Source: Dehalococcoidales bacterium (lineage in GTDB: Bacteria; Chloroflexota; Dehalococcoidia; Dehalococcoidales; UBA5627). Taken from it: a stretch of DNA of 64,000 bases. The stretch is from contig JAQTUQ010000001.1 in assembly GCA_028707255.1 (NCBI GenBank), positions 1 through 64,000 on the forward strand, in the 5' to 3' direction. Each line of letters opens with the position of its first letter. Positions within the stretch are counted from its first letter, which is position 1. Both the position numbers and the translations under genes were made by a program. This document shows, piece by piece, positions 34,401-43,742 of the stretch. The notes below the pieces were generated by a model that worked only from the letters and a program-made list of their open reading frames with translations, searched no databases and was not told the origin of the DNA.

Positions 34401-36983
34401 GAATGTGCGGTAACGCTCTTCGCTCTCTTTCAGCGCTTGCTCCGCCTTCTTACGTTCGGTGATGTCCATATCCACCCCGCGATAACCCAGCAGATTACCC
34501 TCTTTATCGAGGACAGGAGTGGCAGTTGTATCCAGAATAACGATACTGCCGTTTTTATGAACATTGGGATTAGCAAAACTGCTAAAAGATTGTTTTTGTT
34601 CGGCAACCGCCATAGACGTCTTTGTAAATTCTTCTCTGACATCCGCGGGATAGAGGTCATAGTAATGTTTCTTGCCTATAATCTCTTCGGGAGTATAGCC
34701 GAGGATTCTTTCGACAGCCGGGCTGGAATAGGTATACACCCCATCGGCATCTACTTCCCATATCCATTCGTCCGCGCTGTCGGCTACCTGCCTGAAGCGT
34801 TCCTCGCTCTCTTTTAAAGCTTCCTCCGCTTTTTTGCGCTCGGTAATATCGGCATCTATTATTAGCGAAGCTTTCTCTCCCAGCCAGTCGATGCGTACAA
34901 CACTACGCCTCAACCAGCGCAGACTTCCGTCTTTATGTATAATCCTGACATCATAACTGCCGGGGGCAGGTTCGCCCCGCGCCCTCATAGCGGCATATTC
35001 GGTAACTCTTGCCCGGTCTTCTTCATAAATGACATCATACGGATTAATATTCTTGAGTTCTTCAATCGTATAACCGGACATTTGTTCGTTCTGACTGTTT
35101 GTAAACAGAATTTTGGCACCGCGCATAATTGCCACACCAACCGGTATGTTCTCCACCAGCAAGCGGTATTTCGACTCGCTTTCTTTCAACGCTTCTTCAG
35201 CTTCTTTACGCTCGGTTATATCGCGGATTATCGCCATATCGGCCAGACAGTCCTCGTGTTCTATAATAGATGCATTTATCTCAGCCGGGATAATGTTGCC
35301 GTCCTTTCTGTTGATTTCTATTTCATATCTGTTCGGAACATCTTCACCTGCCATTCTTCTTGTATATCTTTCGGAAACAAGCTCTTTATAGCGGGGACTA
35401 ACAAAATCAATCAGAGGTTTACCTATTGTTTCTTTGAAAGTAAACCCTGTCATTCTTATCATTTCCCGGTTGGCAAACTTGATTACTCCATCTTTAATTA
35501 TGATTATGCCGTCGTTACTCTGTTCTACAAGTGTAGAGTATTTTTTCTCGGAGCGTGCCAGATTTTCGGTGGCAATATCCAGTTCATGCCGCCTGCGTAA
35601 TACGGCAATACCGTATGCCAGGTCATCCGCCAACTCTTTAAGCAGCTTAACCCGTTCCTCGTTAAAAGCGAACTCATCCTTGGCGTATATATTGAGCGAA
35701 CCAATAGTGTTCCCATCTGAAATAAGCGGCAGTGCAATCGAAGAATTAAACCCGTATTGCTCCGCTAAAGCGTGCCAGCGTGGAAAATCCGAACCGGCGG
35801 TACCAAGACGGGCAATACAGGTTTTACCTGTCCTGATAGCTACCCCTACAGGCCCCCTGCCGAATTCGTTATCGGCCCAGCTGATTTTCAGGTTATTCAG
35901 ATACTCCGAGACACTTCCCACAAAGGCAACAGGTCGTACCGTTTTATCTGCATCATTTTCGGCAAACCCAACCCACGCCAGCGGGAAACCCTCCGATCTG
36001 ACGACTAAATCACATATCTTGTCAAGCAGTTCCTGCTCATCGGTTGCGCGCACAAGGAGCTGATTGCATTCGCTGATGGTTCTCAGCATGCGGTTTATTC
36101 TAATGATATCCGATTCCGCTTTTTTAAGCTCGCTGATATCCACTGAGAGAACAAGAACCCCTTCCGGAACGGGCTCGATACTAAGGTCGAACCAGCTTTT
36201 AGTGCCGTCGGGGTAGGTGAATTCATTCTCGATTCTATCCGGACGGTTTTCCTGCATGCATTTTTGGATTGCCTGAAACATTTCCGTCTTTTCGATGCCG
36301 GGATATAACTCCATCATCGTATGTTCATAATACCTGTTCCGCTCATAGTGTCCCTGAGCGGCGGCAACGGGATTGATATATAAATAGCGCCAATCGTAGC
36401 CGATTATCTGGTAACCTTCCAACATGGCATCCAGGGTGCCGCGGAAGCGTTCTTCGCTTGCACGAAGGGCAGTTTCCGTTTTTTTATGTTCACTGACCTC
36501 CAAGTTCAAATCTTCGATTTTTTTCTGCAATTTGGTAACCAGTCGCCTGTTGTGTTCTTCAAGGTATTCATACTGCTCGAGCAGCTTTCCCGCAGGAGCG
36601 GATAAAAGACCCGAAGCGGCTCTTTCGATTATCTCGGATAGTATTTTTACCAGCACATGCGGTTCGGTCGGCTTTCTTACAAAGGCGGCGGCGCCGAGAT
36701 TCAAGGCAAATTTTTCATCCTCCGGGGATGTGTAGGTGGCTGTATAGAAAACAACGGGGATATCTTTGAGCCTGTCGTTTTGTTTCCACTCACGGCATAG
36801 CTGATAGCCGTCCATCTCAGGCATCTGGATATCGCTCACCAGTACGTCGGGCGCATCTTCGAGGGCCTGTTTTAAAGCTTCGACCCCGTTATTTGCCGAT
36901 ACTACCTCATGCCCGTAAGCACGCAGCTGTTTCGATAACAAATTACGGCTGTCTTCATTATCTTCGACTATCAATATTTTCAT
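31407..36983 (-). CDS. Giant REC-PAS-GAF-multiPAS histidine kinase
   Basis: This 1858-residue cytoplasmic kinase has an N-terminal receiver (1-120, Asp51 in LVSDIQMPEMDG), a coiled coil, PAS1 (about 175-300), a GAF domain (about 305-470) and nine further PAS domains in a row, each bounded by variants of ITERKKAEEALKESEERFR. The C-terminus has HisKA with SGIAHELNNP and an ATPase with NAEFAM, DDGPGI, FNPFFTTK and GTGLGLSI. No transmembrane helix is evident. The receiver at the front suggests input from another kinase. PAS10 has Cys near GCPHLKM that could bind a ligand. It overlaps the HD-GYP gene and follows a lone receiver gene. Confidence 0.93.
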   Translation of the reverse strand: MKILIVEDNEDSRNLLSKQLRAYGHEVVSANNGVEALKQALEDAPDVLVSDIQMPEMDGYQLCREWKQNDRLKDIPVVFYTATYTSPEDEKFALNLGAAAFVRKPTEPHVLVKILSEIIERAASGLLSAPAGKLLEQYEYLEEHNRRLVTKLQKKIEDLNLEVSEHKKTETALRASEERFRGTLDAMLEGYQIIGYDWRYLYINPVAAAQGHYERNRYYEHTMMELYPGIEKTEMFQAIQKCMQENRPDRIENEFTYPDGTKSWFDLSIEPVPEGVLVLSVDISELKKAESDIIRINRMLRTISECNQLLVRATDEQELLDKICDLVVRSEGFPLAWVGFAENDADKTVRPVAFVGSVSEYLNNLKISWADNEFGRGPVGVAIRTGKTCIARLGTAGSDFPRWHALAEQYGFNSSIALPLISDGNTIGSLNIYAKDEFAFNEERVKLLKELADDLAYGIAVLRRRHELDIATENLARSEKKYSTLVEQSNDGIIIIKDGVIKFANREMIRMTGFTFKETIGKPLIDFVSPRYKELVSERYTRRMAGEDVPNRYEIEINRKDGNIIPAEINASIIEHEDCLADMAIIRDITERKEAEEALKESESKYRLLVENIPVGVAIMRGAKILFTNSQNEQMSGYTIEELKNINPYDVIYEEDRARVTEYAAMRARGEPAPGSYDVRIIHKDGSLRWLRRSVVRIDWLGEKASLIIDADITERKKAEEALKESEERFRQVADSADEWIWEVDADGVYTYSSPAVERILGYTPEEIIGKKHYYDLYPADVREEFTKTSMAVAEQKQSFSSFANPNVHKNGSIVILDTTATPVLDKEGNLLGYRGVDMDITERKKAEQALKESEERYRTFAESTHEIIQSIDTDGSILFVNKAWHDILGYSEEDLSTISLTDIIHPDSMEHCNNMFREVMSGKSFPFVEAKFKKKDGSIVYVEGSAAPRFLGDKVIATQGFYADVTERNKAEEALRQEKDYAQSIVNTAQAIILTLDTKGRIVDFNPYMEEISGYTIEEVRGKNWLNTFLPERNRQKTRELFSTAIGGRKTAGNIDIIVTKNGEERFIDWHDTTVKDKDGKIIGLLAVGQDITDRNKAEEALKKSEERFRIAQEMSPDGFTILHPLRNEKGEIVDFTWIYENQAIARINGTDLEEIKGKRLLDLFPTHKTTSVFETYIHVANSGKLRIIEEVYVGEIISRPTWLRMVIVSMGEDIAILAQDITESKKSQQALEEAETRRRILLEQSRDGIVILNQEGGVQEANKRFAEMLGYSTEEVLKLHVWDWEYQSSREEVIEVLKGADEKGDHFETKHRRKDGSIYDVEISTNGAIFAEQKLIFCVCRDITERKEAEGKIRISEEKYRTLFETMAQGVVYQNREGKIISANRAAEHILGLTLSQMQGRTSFDPRWHAVHEDGSPFPGDEHPAVVSLKTGKAVRDVVMGVFNIKEKGYRWIVINAIPQFRENEKEAYQVYTTFNDITQIKQIEKALIQSESKLRESLDSWETTFNSMSDAICLLALDGTIVRCNQAMNELVGKPGENIMGQKCYKLVHGSENHIEGCPHLKMLESGHREAFECMVGDKWFYTVVDPIFDDKGAITGSVHIMEDITERKKMEERMIMTDRLASIGELSSGIAHELNNPLTSVIGIIQLLMERDDIPDEILKDLQLVNSEGQRAARVVKNLLVFARKHSNQVQLSSINQAVEKVLELRAYDQKVNNIQVIRDFAPDLPQIVMDYFQIQQVFLNIVINAEFAMKEAHNEGTLVIKTETVGEMVRVSFKDDGPGISGENLKRIFNPFFTTKEVGKGTGLGLSICHGIISQHGGNIYAESESGKGATFVIELPINPPEQIEGMSNDVNS

Positions 36984-37031
36984 ATCTGTTTCTCCCCGCG
37001 ATGCGGTATTTTAATAATAGCACCACTCTGT

Positions 37032-37424
37032 TTATGGATTACGTTTAATATACTCCTCTACCTGTTTAGGCAGTTCATCTATGTCTATCGGCTTGCGGGC
37101 AAAACCGCTACATCCGGCATCCAGAGCCGCCTGCACATCTTCAGGCCTGACACTGGCAGTCAGCGCCAGAATAGTTATATGCGCTGTTTGAGGTTCGGAT
37201 TTTATACGTTTGGTAGCTTCGAGTCCGTCGATACCGCCGGGTAGCCTGATATCCATCAGGATAAGATCGGGAAGTTCGGATTGCGCTTTAACTATGGCAT
37301 CCTCACCTGTAGCCACTCCTGTAACCTGATAGCCGTGCATTTTCAAAACCTTTGAAACCAATCGCCTGCCGTCGTCATTATCTTCGACAACCAGTATTTT
37401 CTTTGCCTTGCTTTCCGCTTCCAT
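37032..37424 (-). CDS. Stand-alone receiver (CheY-like) protein
   Basis: The 130-residue single receiver domain has the acidic pair in LVVEDNDDG, phospho-acceptor Asp58 in LILMDIRLPGG, and Lys in ARKPIDIDELP. It has no output domain. It lies 19 bp after the SBP-kinase gene and 48 bp before the giant kinase gene. It probably passes phosphate between the two kinases in a relay, as single-domain receivers of the DivK/CheY class do. Confidence 0.92.
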   Translation of the reverse strand: MEAESKAKKILVVEDNDDGRRLVSKVLKMHGYQVTGVATGEDAIVKAQSELPDLILMDIRLPGGIDGLEATKRIKSEPQTAHITILALTASVRPEDVQAALDAGCSGFARKPIDIDELPKQVEEYIKRNP

Positions 37425-37443
37425 ATAATTTGTCCCCCTCGAT

Positions 37444-39213
37444 TCAACGATTCAGAATTATTTTCTTGTTCACAGGCAGCGTGAAGATAAACTTGCTTCC
37501 TTTTCCCAACTCGCTCTCGGCCCATATCCTGCCGCCCTGCATTTCGATAAACTGCCTGCAGACAGCCAACCCCAGACCGGTACCGGCATATCCGGCTATT
37601 TGCGCCGGGCCGACCTGAACAAAGCTGTCGAAGATAACTTCCAGGTTCTCTTTTTCGATTCCGATACCGGTATCGCTCACCGAGAAGATGTAATTGTCTT
37701 CATCGGCGGTTATATCCAGTTTGACACTGCCTTGAAGTGTAAACTTAACCGAATTCCCCAGTATATTCAATAACACCTGCCTGATTTTAGCCCTGTCGGC
37801 ATAAATGTTATCAATCACCGGGTCTACATAGTGCGTCAGTGTCAGTTCTTTTTCTTTGGCTAACGGCTCTATAGTCGCGATTATTTCTTTTACCAGATTG
37901 GATACAGGAAATACTTCGTATGCCATTACCATCTTGCCCGCCTCGATCTTGGAAAGGTCGAGCAGTCCGTTTATCAACTCCAGGAGGTTCTTGCCGTTGT
38001 TGTAAACAGCCAGCAGGTCCTGCTTCTGTTCTTCATTGATATCGCCCTCCAGACCGTCATACATCAACCTGGTGTAGCCTATGATGGAATTCAACGGAGT
38101 CCTCAGTTCATGACTCATATTAGCCAGAAACACCGATTTATGGCGGTTCACTTCCTGCAGATGGGCATTGGCTTCTTCCAGCGCATCGCTTTTCTCCTTC
38201 AGTTCGCTTGTGCGCTCTTTCACCAGTACCTCAAGTTTCCCGTATGATTGTCTCAAGTCTTCCTCTGCCTGCTTGCGCTTGATGACTTCCTCCGTCAACT
38301 CCCTTGTTCTGGCGTTGACCTGAGAGCGCAGAATAAAACTGCCCCCGCCAAGCAGAAGTATCGATAACAGCAATCCGCCGGCAACCCACCAAATCCAGTC
38401 GGGGATGACATTTTTTTCTACGGCGCCACCGAACCATTTCTCCAATGCCCGGTAATAAACGGAATTCTTATCGTCTTTCAATTCCCCGATATCGGTATCG
38501 ATTGTCTCGATTAGATAAGCATTTAAAGGATTATCCATCGTAAAGGCAAAATAAATCTGGGAAGGTTGGAATATGACGGGGGTTTGGCGGACATCATACG
38601 CTTCTTGATGGTTATTACCGAAATCCTTGCTGACAACTCCGGCATCCGCCCCACCGTCAGATACCAGTTCGAATACCTCGATATAGCTGTTTAGCTCGAC
38701 AAAAGAACAGTTTATATGAAAAGCGGCAACCAGCGCCTTGATACCTTCGGGGCCTTCTACATTGACGCTTCCCCTCAAGACCGCAATGGTCTTCCCTTCA
38801 AGGTCGAGGATGGAGCCGATATCGACACCGTTGCCGGAATAAATACGCGACCAGCTTGTAAGCACGGACACTTCGGAAAAGTCGTACAGAAGAGCGCGCG
38901 CTTCGGTATAGGCGACATCGGGCATAATATCGATTTCACCGTTTGCCAGCATATTCAGGCATTCTTCCCAGCTGCCGTGCACCCACTCGATATCCCAGCC
39001 CTCTTGCTGTGCGATATACTCGGTTATTTCAGCCCAGAATCCGGAGGCATTACCATCCTCATCGGTAAATATCTTGGGGGCGTTTTCATATATACCGACC
39101 CTGACAGTGACCGGGTTTTCAGTGGCAAATGACCCTTCAGCGGCTGAAACGGCGGATGACGGGAAGGCAAACAGAAGCAGGAGGCAAAGCGATAGAAAAT
39201 ATAGCTTTTTCAC
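37444..39213 (-). CDS. Histidine kinase with extracytoplasmic substrate-binding domain
   Basis: This 589-residue protein has a signal peptide (1-25, cleavage near SAVSAAEG) and an SBP_bac_3 (amino-acid-binding-type) sensor at about 35-262. A transmembrane helix lies at 273-295 (WIWWVAGGLLLSILLLGGG), followed by a coiled coil and HisKA with His368 in MSHELRTPLNS. The ATPase has N-box NILGNSVKF and G1 DTGIGIEKEN. The layout recalls BvgS/EvgS, but with one binding domain and no own receiver. The next gene encodes the likely receiver. It should sense a small solute such as an amino acid outside the cell. Confidence 0.93.
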   Translation of the reverse strand: MKKLYFLSLCLLLLFAFPSSAVSAAEGSFATENPVTVRVGIYENAPKIFTDEDGNASGFWAEITEYIAQQEGWDIEWVHGSWEECLNMLANGEIDIMPDVAYTEARALLYDFSEVSVLTSWSRIYSGNGVDIGSILDLEGKTIAVLRGSVNVEGPEGIKALVAAFHINCSFVELNSYIEVFELVSDGGADAGVVSKDFGNNHQEAYDVRQTPVIFQPSQIYFAFTMDNPLNAYLIETIDTDIGELKDDKNSVYYRALEKWFGGAVEKNVIPDWIWWVAGGLLLSILLLGGGSFILRSQVNARTRELTEEVIKRKQAEEDLRQSYGKLEVLVKERTSELKEKSDALEEANAHLQEVNRHKSVFLANMSHELRTPLNSIIGYTRLMYDGLEGDINEEQKQDLLAVYNNGKNLLELINGLLDLSKIEAGKMVMAYEVFPVSNLVKEIIATIEPLAKEKELTLTHYVDPVIDNIYADRAKIRQVLLNILGNSVKFTLQGSVKLDITADEDNYIFSVSDTGIGIEKENLEVIFDSFVQVGPAQIAGYAGTGLGLAVCRQFIEMQGGRIWAESELGKGSKFIFTLPVNKKIILNR

Positions 39214-39529
39214 TTGTTATTTATCCTCCCGTTTTCTAAATAATTGGGATGACAGGATAGGAAAGAGAATAAATCCTTATTTGAAGGTACTACTGTTTAT
39301 GCCTGATGTCAATAGTTTTTTGGCGGAAAATGGTACTAAAGTCCAGTATTTTACCGTCCGGAGCGCAAAAACGGGCTTGCCCCTATTATCCGGCAGGCTA
39401 TAAGAAAGGAATATATAACGCAAAGAGTAAAAACCGGCGAGCAATCAAGATTCGGTTTCCAGTTGCCAAATAACAGCTTTATTGATACAATTTCTGTTGG
39501 TATCTTTAATAATTACGATGTATCGCTAT
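39214..39529. other. Intergenic region between kinase operon and tRNA-Arg
   Basis: The 316 bp contain no gene. On the minus strand TTGACA (39312-39307) and a weak TACCTT (39289-39284) with 17-base spacing form a possible operon promoter, giving a leader of about 65 nt. I looked for a c-di-GMP riboswitch and did not find a convincing one. Confidence 0.5.
39284..39312 (-). promoter_or_regulatory. Possible promoter of the signalling operon
   Basis: A consensus -35 box TTGACA and a poor -10 box TACCTT, spaced 17 bases, lie 70 to 100 bp upstream of the first kinase gene. Confidence 0.4.
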
Positions 39530-39605
39530 GCCCCTGTAGCTCAGTGGATAGAGCAGCGGTTTCCTAAACCGCGTGTCGTGAGTTCGACTCTCACCAGGGG
39601 TACCA
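39530..39605 (+). tRNA. tRNA-Arg (anticodon CCT), CCA encoded
   Basis: The acceptor stem GCCCCTG pairs with CAGGGGT (one G-U at the top), and the D arm has GCTCAGTGGATAGAGC. The anticodon stem is 39556-39560/39568-39572 with loop TTCCTAA, so the anticodon is CCT (39563-39565), reading AGG. The T arm has GAGTTCGACTCTC. The discriminator is A followed by encoded CCA. Confidence 0.95.
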
Positions 39606-39617
39606 CTTTTTGAAGCT

Positions 39618-39655
39618 AAAAAGCCCCTTGAGCAATGAAAACTCGGGGGCTTTTT
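39618..39655. terminator. Bidirectional terminator after tRNA-Arg
   Basis: AAAAAGCCCC pairs with GGGGCTTTTT around a partly paired loop. It is oriented to end the tRNA transcript on the plus strand. The reverse strand also has a T run after the stem, so it can end the giant-gene transcript arriving from the right. Confidence 0.8.
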
Positions 39656-39690
39656 CTGTTTTTGCTAACGTATTGCTATCCTCCGATAAT

Positions 39691-42600
39691 CTACGGCCTC
39701 AGCACGATCGTATCGGCATAAACAAGGCGGCGCTGGATTATCGGAAGCAGTCCGGGTATGTTAAAGATTTCGAATTCCTTGATGACCAAACGGTAGGTAT
39801 TCTTGGTATCCGGCAGGGTGATATCGCCCGACCAGGTGGAAGTTCCGTCCAGCTCTTTTACATTCTGGTAGGCAAGCGCTACCGGATTCCAGTTCAGCGG
39901 CTCCCATGCCAGTTCTCCGGCTACCTCGGGGTCAAACCCTTCCCGTATTTTTTCCAGGCTGGCTTCGATTACCGCACGACCTTCATAGCCGCCAACCTTG
40001 CTGTAGCTCAATCCGCTTACCGTTATATGTCTCGCATTGGAAGCGGCAGCGCTGCGGGCGACACTGGCAAAGCGGTCGGGTGCAAGCTGGATGAAATCCG
40101 CCAGCACGACACGGGAGAGGTGCACATTGTTGCCGCCGGGGTCTATCACCGTATCGGGACCGGTAACCGCCCTCGCCAGAGAGTGCGGCTGGTAACGCAC
40201 CAGCGCCAGGCGTATAAACGGGTAATAGGTGCTGCCGGCATCGATTTGCATATCGCAGTACCATAATTTGCGCTCGCTGTCGTAAGCCACTTCATGACCG
40301 GCAATATTTACCTTCAAATTGTCATCGGGAACCTCCTCCAGTACCAACCCGGAAGCTTTATGCTCCTGTTTGGAAAGCTTGAAGGCATCCAGCGTCGGCA
40401 GGGCAACTATCGGCCCCGAAAGGAATACCGGGTCGAGCCCCCACTGGGTAACGAAGGGCTTGATTTTTTCATGTTCCGGGTTTTTCGAAATCGAGATGCT
40501 GGATGGTCCCGGCCAGAGAACCACGCCCAGCAGTTCCCCGTCTCCGGAGGTGTACCACGGTCTTTCCAGGTAAATCCTGAGGCCGCCGCCGGTGCGCTTG
40601 CTCTCGATAGTGCCATCCCCCTTGCCGGAAAGACCAGCTTGCCATGAGAAGGTCGGCACGATATAGAGCAGTTTGGGTGCGGCCGGCCTTGCCGTACTGA
40701 GGACATCCAGAGTGCGCGGGTTTTCCATTTCGCGTGTAATCGGCTGCTCTATAAAGGTTACTTCGAGATTGGTATCCTGCGGAATAGCGCTCGGCGCTTC
40801 GGAGGCTTTGGTACGGCGTATGGTGCCGCCGTTATAATCCATTACATAATCCCCGGATTTGTTTCTGGCATCATAAAGCTTATAGCTGGCAGTATTATCG
40901 GCCAGGCGCACCGTCTCCGAACCCTCCACCAGCCTTTCGCTCGAAAGGGCAAACGGACTGTCTGCGGTCAGCCTTGCATCTTTAATACGCTTGCGGAAGT
41001 ATTCGGCAAAGCGGGTTGTGGCAATAGCGGAATAAGTTACTCTGCGGTATTTGGTATCGCCGAATTCGTGTCTGCCATGGACATACAGCCTGTCTTGAGC
41101 CTCTCCCTCTTTAAGAGTCTGGTCGACCGGAAAATCGAATGGTCTGGCATTGATAGTGAGCATCCTCGGGCCGGTTTCTCCCAGCGGGTCGATGTTCTCC
41201 GTCCAGTCGGCTATGATATCCAGCTTCACCGTACTCTTGCGGCTGACTCTCATTACGCGGTCCTGCAGGTTGGCAAACGTCTGACCGATACTGCGGGAGA
41301 CGAAAAACTGGTCGAATTCCGGGGTGAGCAAAGGCTGCCTGACCGCATGCACAAGGGTCAAAATGCGATAGGGTGTCAGCATCCAGTGCCTGCCTTCGAC
41401 TGCCAGAACCAGAGAGGGATTTTCATCCTTCCCCGCTTCTAAAATCCACTGAATCAAGCCCATCTGCATAACATCATCCTTGAACATTCCCGAAGCCAGT
41501 TTTACCCTGGCGACCTCCGCCTTGGGCAAAAGCACTTCAAGTACCCTTGCGCCATCATGGAAGCTGACTTTGGGGGTATCGCCTTCCGCCATGATTAAGC
41601 GGAAAGGCAGAGCATCCGGCCAGCGCGCCCCTTCCGAGTAGCCGAAGCTCACCGGATATGCACCTGCTACTCCGGGAAACCCGTTGAATACGGCTTTACG
41701 CGAGAATAAATCCGGCAGATAGGGTAACTCCAGCTCATCTTCATCCACATAGGGCAGGTCGTGATTTTCTATATCCGGCTTGCCGGTAATGATTCCGCTT
41801 TCCCGGGGAACAATCACGCTGTATGCATTTTTATCAACCAGCCCGCTTCCCGGGTCGTCGAAGAGATGGTGCTCTTCCGCCATCGTCTGCGAAGTCTTGG
41901 GGGGAACGATATGGCGTTCGCTTATGGCTTCGAAAGGCGTATTGTAATTACTGCGTATGACGATGTGGTCCACCGACTCCCCTTCGGTAATCGGTTTGCG
42001 CATTACTGTCACCGGCGGCGGTACCGGCTCGAAGCGTCCGTAAACAAGCGGCTCGCTGGCATGTTTATCGTCCGCCAGTGATTTATCGTTAATATCCAGG
42101 CGATTTCCGGCCAGGTCTACCGCTCTTGCCCTCATTCTGTAGGTTACACCGTAGCGCAGCCTGGGAAGCGAGCCCGGCACCGTTTTGAAAGTCACACCAA
42201 GCTCAAAATCAGGGTCTATTTCACTGCCGGTATAAGCCGGATTACCGTCAGGGTCGATGGTCTTGCCCGGCTGGGGAACGGAAAGGCTCCACCCGTACCA
42301 GTGGAAAAGGGATTCACTCTGGCGCAGGTTATCGGATGAATCATCAGCGGCAGACGTAACCCCCTGCGATATCCAGCCTTCATCCTCGTGTTTTTCTACA
42401 ATCGCCGGCGCAGATTTAAGAAATTCGTACGTGCCGTTACGCCGGCAAAGGGAGTGCCAGCCTTTCGTAAGAGAATCCCAAACATCTACTGCAAAACCGC
42501 GCGTGATGTCCTCCGCATCAAGGATAATATCGTCGCCGCCTGCAAGATTCTCGTTCAGTTCATCCTGTTTTACAAAAGTGGCATGGGTTTGTTCGGCTTT

Positions 42601-43719
42601 GTCTATTCTGGCCACCGAGATACCGGCGGCACGCAGTGCCGGGACAGAGGAGTTTTCCGGGGTATCGGCGGTTTTACGCAAGACGCGCGCCATGTACAGG
42701 TTGCCTGCAAAATTAAGCGTTTTTACCGCGGAGCCATCGATATCTAAAGTAGTCACCTCATAGCGCCGCTTATCTTCAAACGGCAGCATGCCGTCAACAA
42801 GCTCGGGATTGCCGACTCTGGGTAAGGCATAAAAGGAATTCGCGCTGACGTAACAGCGGGTTGGCATCTTTTTATCCCAGTTAGGAACATTGACAGTTGC
42901 TACATCTGACAATCTGGGCATCCAGGTTGCTATAACCTGTACGGTGTTCTCGGAAGCCGTGCGCAACGGTACCGGTATCTCCAGGTCGTAAACCAGCCCG
43001 AGCCGTTTCATAAGATACGGGTAATCCGCTAGAAGCGATACCGCTTTATGAAAATCGATAGCGGGCGGCTGTATTTCTATTCTTTTAGCAGTAAACGGCT
43101 TATGGAAGAGCTTCACCTGCAAAAATGATTTGGTAATTTCATCCGGGTCGCTAATGCTGCCGGCTGAAATGAAGCCGTATCTTTTGAGTTCATTCATAAT
43201 TTCGGATGTTAACTGCTCTTCGTTATTTTCCCTGTATGAGAGAGCCAGCGGACGGAAAGGGGCTCCCGAATTTTTCACCAGTGCATCCGCCGACGGGAAA
43301 TCCTCTCCGGAAGCGGTAGCCAAATCGACGTATTGCTGCTTGAAAAAGGACTGGATATTTTTTACCGGGAAAGACTGGATGGGCATAGCTTTAAAATCCT
43401 TCATTTCATATGGTTCGATTCGGGTGTTATCGTCAAAAAGCGAACGCCACAGCTCGGAGCTGGGCAAATCGCTGACTATGGTTGCTTGAATCGGATTCCC
43501 GCTGCCGAACTGTACGTGGAAAATTACCTCCCGGCGGTCATCATCAGGAAACAATGTAGCCGGCCAGTCCAGAAAATCGGGGAATGATGCCAGAGTGTCG
43601 TTTTTGTCATCGGACTCCAGGCGAGGCGAGACATAAACCGACAATCTCAGGCTGGTTCCATCCACATACTGAAACGTTCCGTTGGGAAGGGCAGTCCATG
43701 TAATTTTCTGAGTTTTCAT
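39691..43719 (-). CDS. Giant protein of unknown function (1342 residues)
   Basis: I do not recognise a named family. The protein has no signal peptide or transmembrane helix, is acidic and looks beta-rich. Visible points are SLRLSVYVSPRLESDD near residue 25, DFPDFLDWPATLFPDDD, a fibronectin-III-like strand pattern YRMRARAVDLAGN at about 530, HIVPPKTSQTMAEEH, and a C-terminal YRLVIKEFE followed by RRLVYADTIVL. AAGGAG plus GGAG precede the ATG. It lies 23 bp after the Tat-exported 1173-residue gene, so the two are co-expressed. Codon and base use resemble the flanks, with no clear sign of recent transfer. Confidence 0.7.
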   Translation of the reverse strand: MKTQKITWTALPNGTFQYVDGTSLRLSVYVSPRLESDDKNDTLASFPDFLDWPATLFPDDDRREVIFHVQFGSGNPIQATIVSDLPSSELWRSLFDDNTRIEPYEMKDFKAMPIQSFPVKNIQSFFKQQYVDLATASGEDFPSADALVKNSGAPFRPLALSYRENNEEQLTSEIMNELKRYGFISAGSISDPDEITKSFLQVKLFHKPFTAKRIEIQPPAIDFHKAVSLLADYPYLMKRLGLVYDLEIPVPLRTASENTVQVIATWMPRLSDVATVNVPNWDKKMPTRCYVSANSFYALPRVGNPELVDGMLPFEDKRRYEVTTLDIDGSAVKTLNFAGNLYMARVLRKTADTPENSSVPALRAAGISVARIDKAEQTHATFVKQDELNENLAGGDDIILDAEDITRGFAVDVWDSLTKGWHSLCRRNGTYEFLKSAPAIVEKHEDEGWISQGVTSAADDSSDNLRQSESLFHWYGWSLSVPQPGKTIDPDGNPAYTGSEIDPDFELGVTFKTVPGSLPRLRYGVTYRMRARAVDLAGNRLDINDKSLADDKHASEPLVYGRFEPVPPPVTVMRKPITEGESVDHIVIRSNYNTPFEAISERHIVPPKTSQTMAEEHHLFDDPGSGLVDKNAYSVIVPRESGIITGKPDIENHDLPYVDEDELELPYLPDLFSRKAVFNGFPGVAGAYPVSFGYSEGARWPDALPFRLIMAEGDTPKVSFHDGARVLEVLLPKAEVARVKLASGMFKDDVMQMGLIQWILEAGKDENPSLVLAVEGRHWMLTPYRILTLVHAVRQPLLTPEFDQFFVSRSIGQTFANLQDRVMRVSRKSTVKLDIIADWTENIDPLGETGPRMLTINARPFDFPVDQTLKEGEAQDRLYVHGRHEFGDTKYRRVTYSAIATTRFAEYFRKRIKDARLTADSPFALSSERLVEGSETVRLADNTASYKLYDARNKSGDYVMDYNGGTIRRTKASEAPSAIPQDTNLEVTFIEQPITREMENPRTLDVLSTARPAAPKLLYIVPTFSWQAGLSGKGDGTIESKRTGGGLRIYLERPWYTSGDGELLGVVLWPGPSSISISKNPEHEKIKPFVTQWGLDPVFLSGPIVALPTLDAFKLSKQEHKASGLVLEEVPDDNLKVNIAGHEVAYDSERKLWYCDMQIDAGSTYYPFIRLALVRYQPHSLARAVTGPDTVIDPGGNNVHLSRVVLADFIQLAPDRFASVARSAAASNARHITVSGLSYSKVGGYEGRAVIEASLEKIREGFDPEVAGELAWEPLNWNPVALAYQNVKELDGTSTWSGDITLPDTKNTYRLVIKEFEIFNIPGLLPIIQRRLVYADTIVLRP

Positions 43720-43742
43720 AGCTTATCTCCTTGCTCCTTTGC

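Noticed and set aside
39214..39529. c-di-GMP riboswitch upstream of the signalling operon
   Set aside because: Some GEMM-like words (ACGCAAAG, CCGGC) appear, but they lie on the strand leading to the tRNA or upstream of the promoter, and the pairing pattern does not form.
39610..40266. Plus-strand ORF of 218 codons after tRNA-Arg
   Set aside because: It runs through the terminator and antisense to the 1342-residue gene, so it is a shadow frame.
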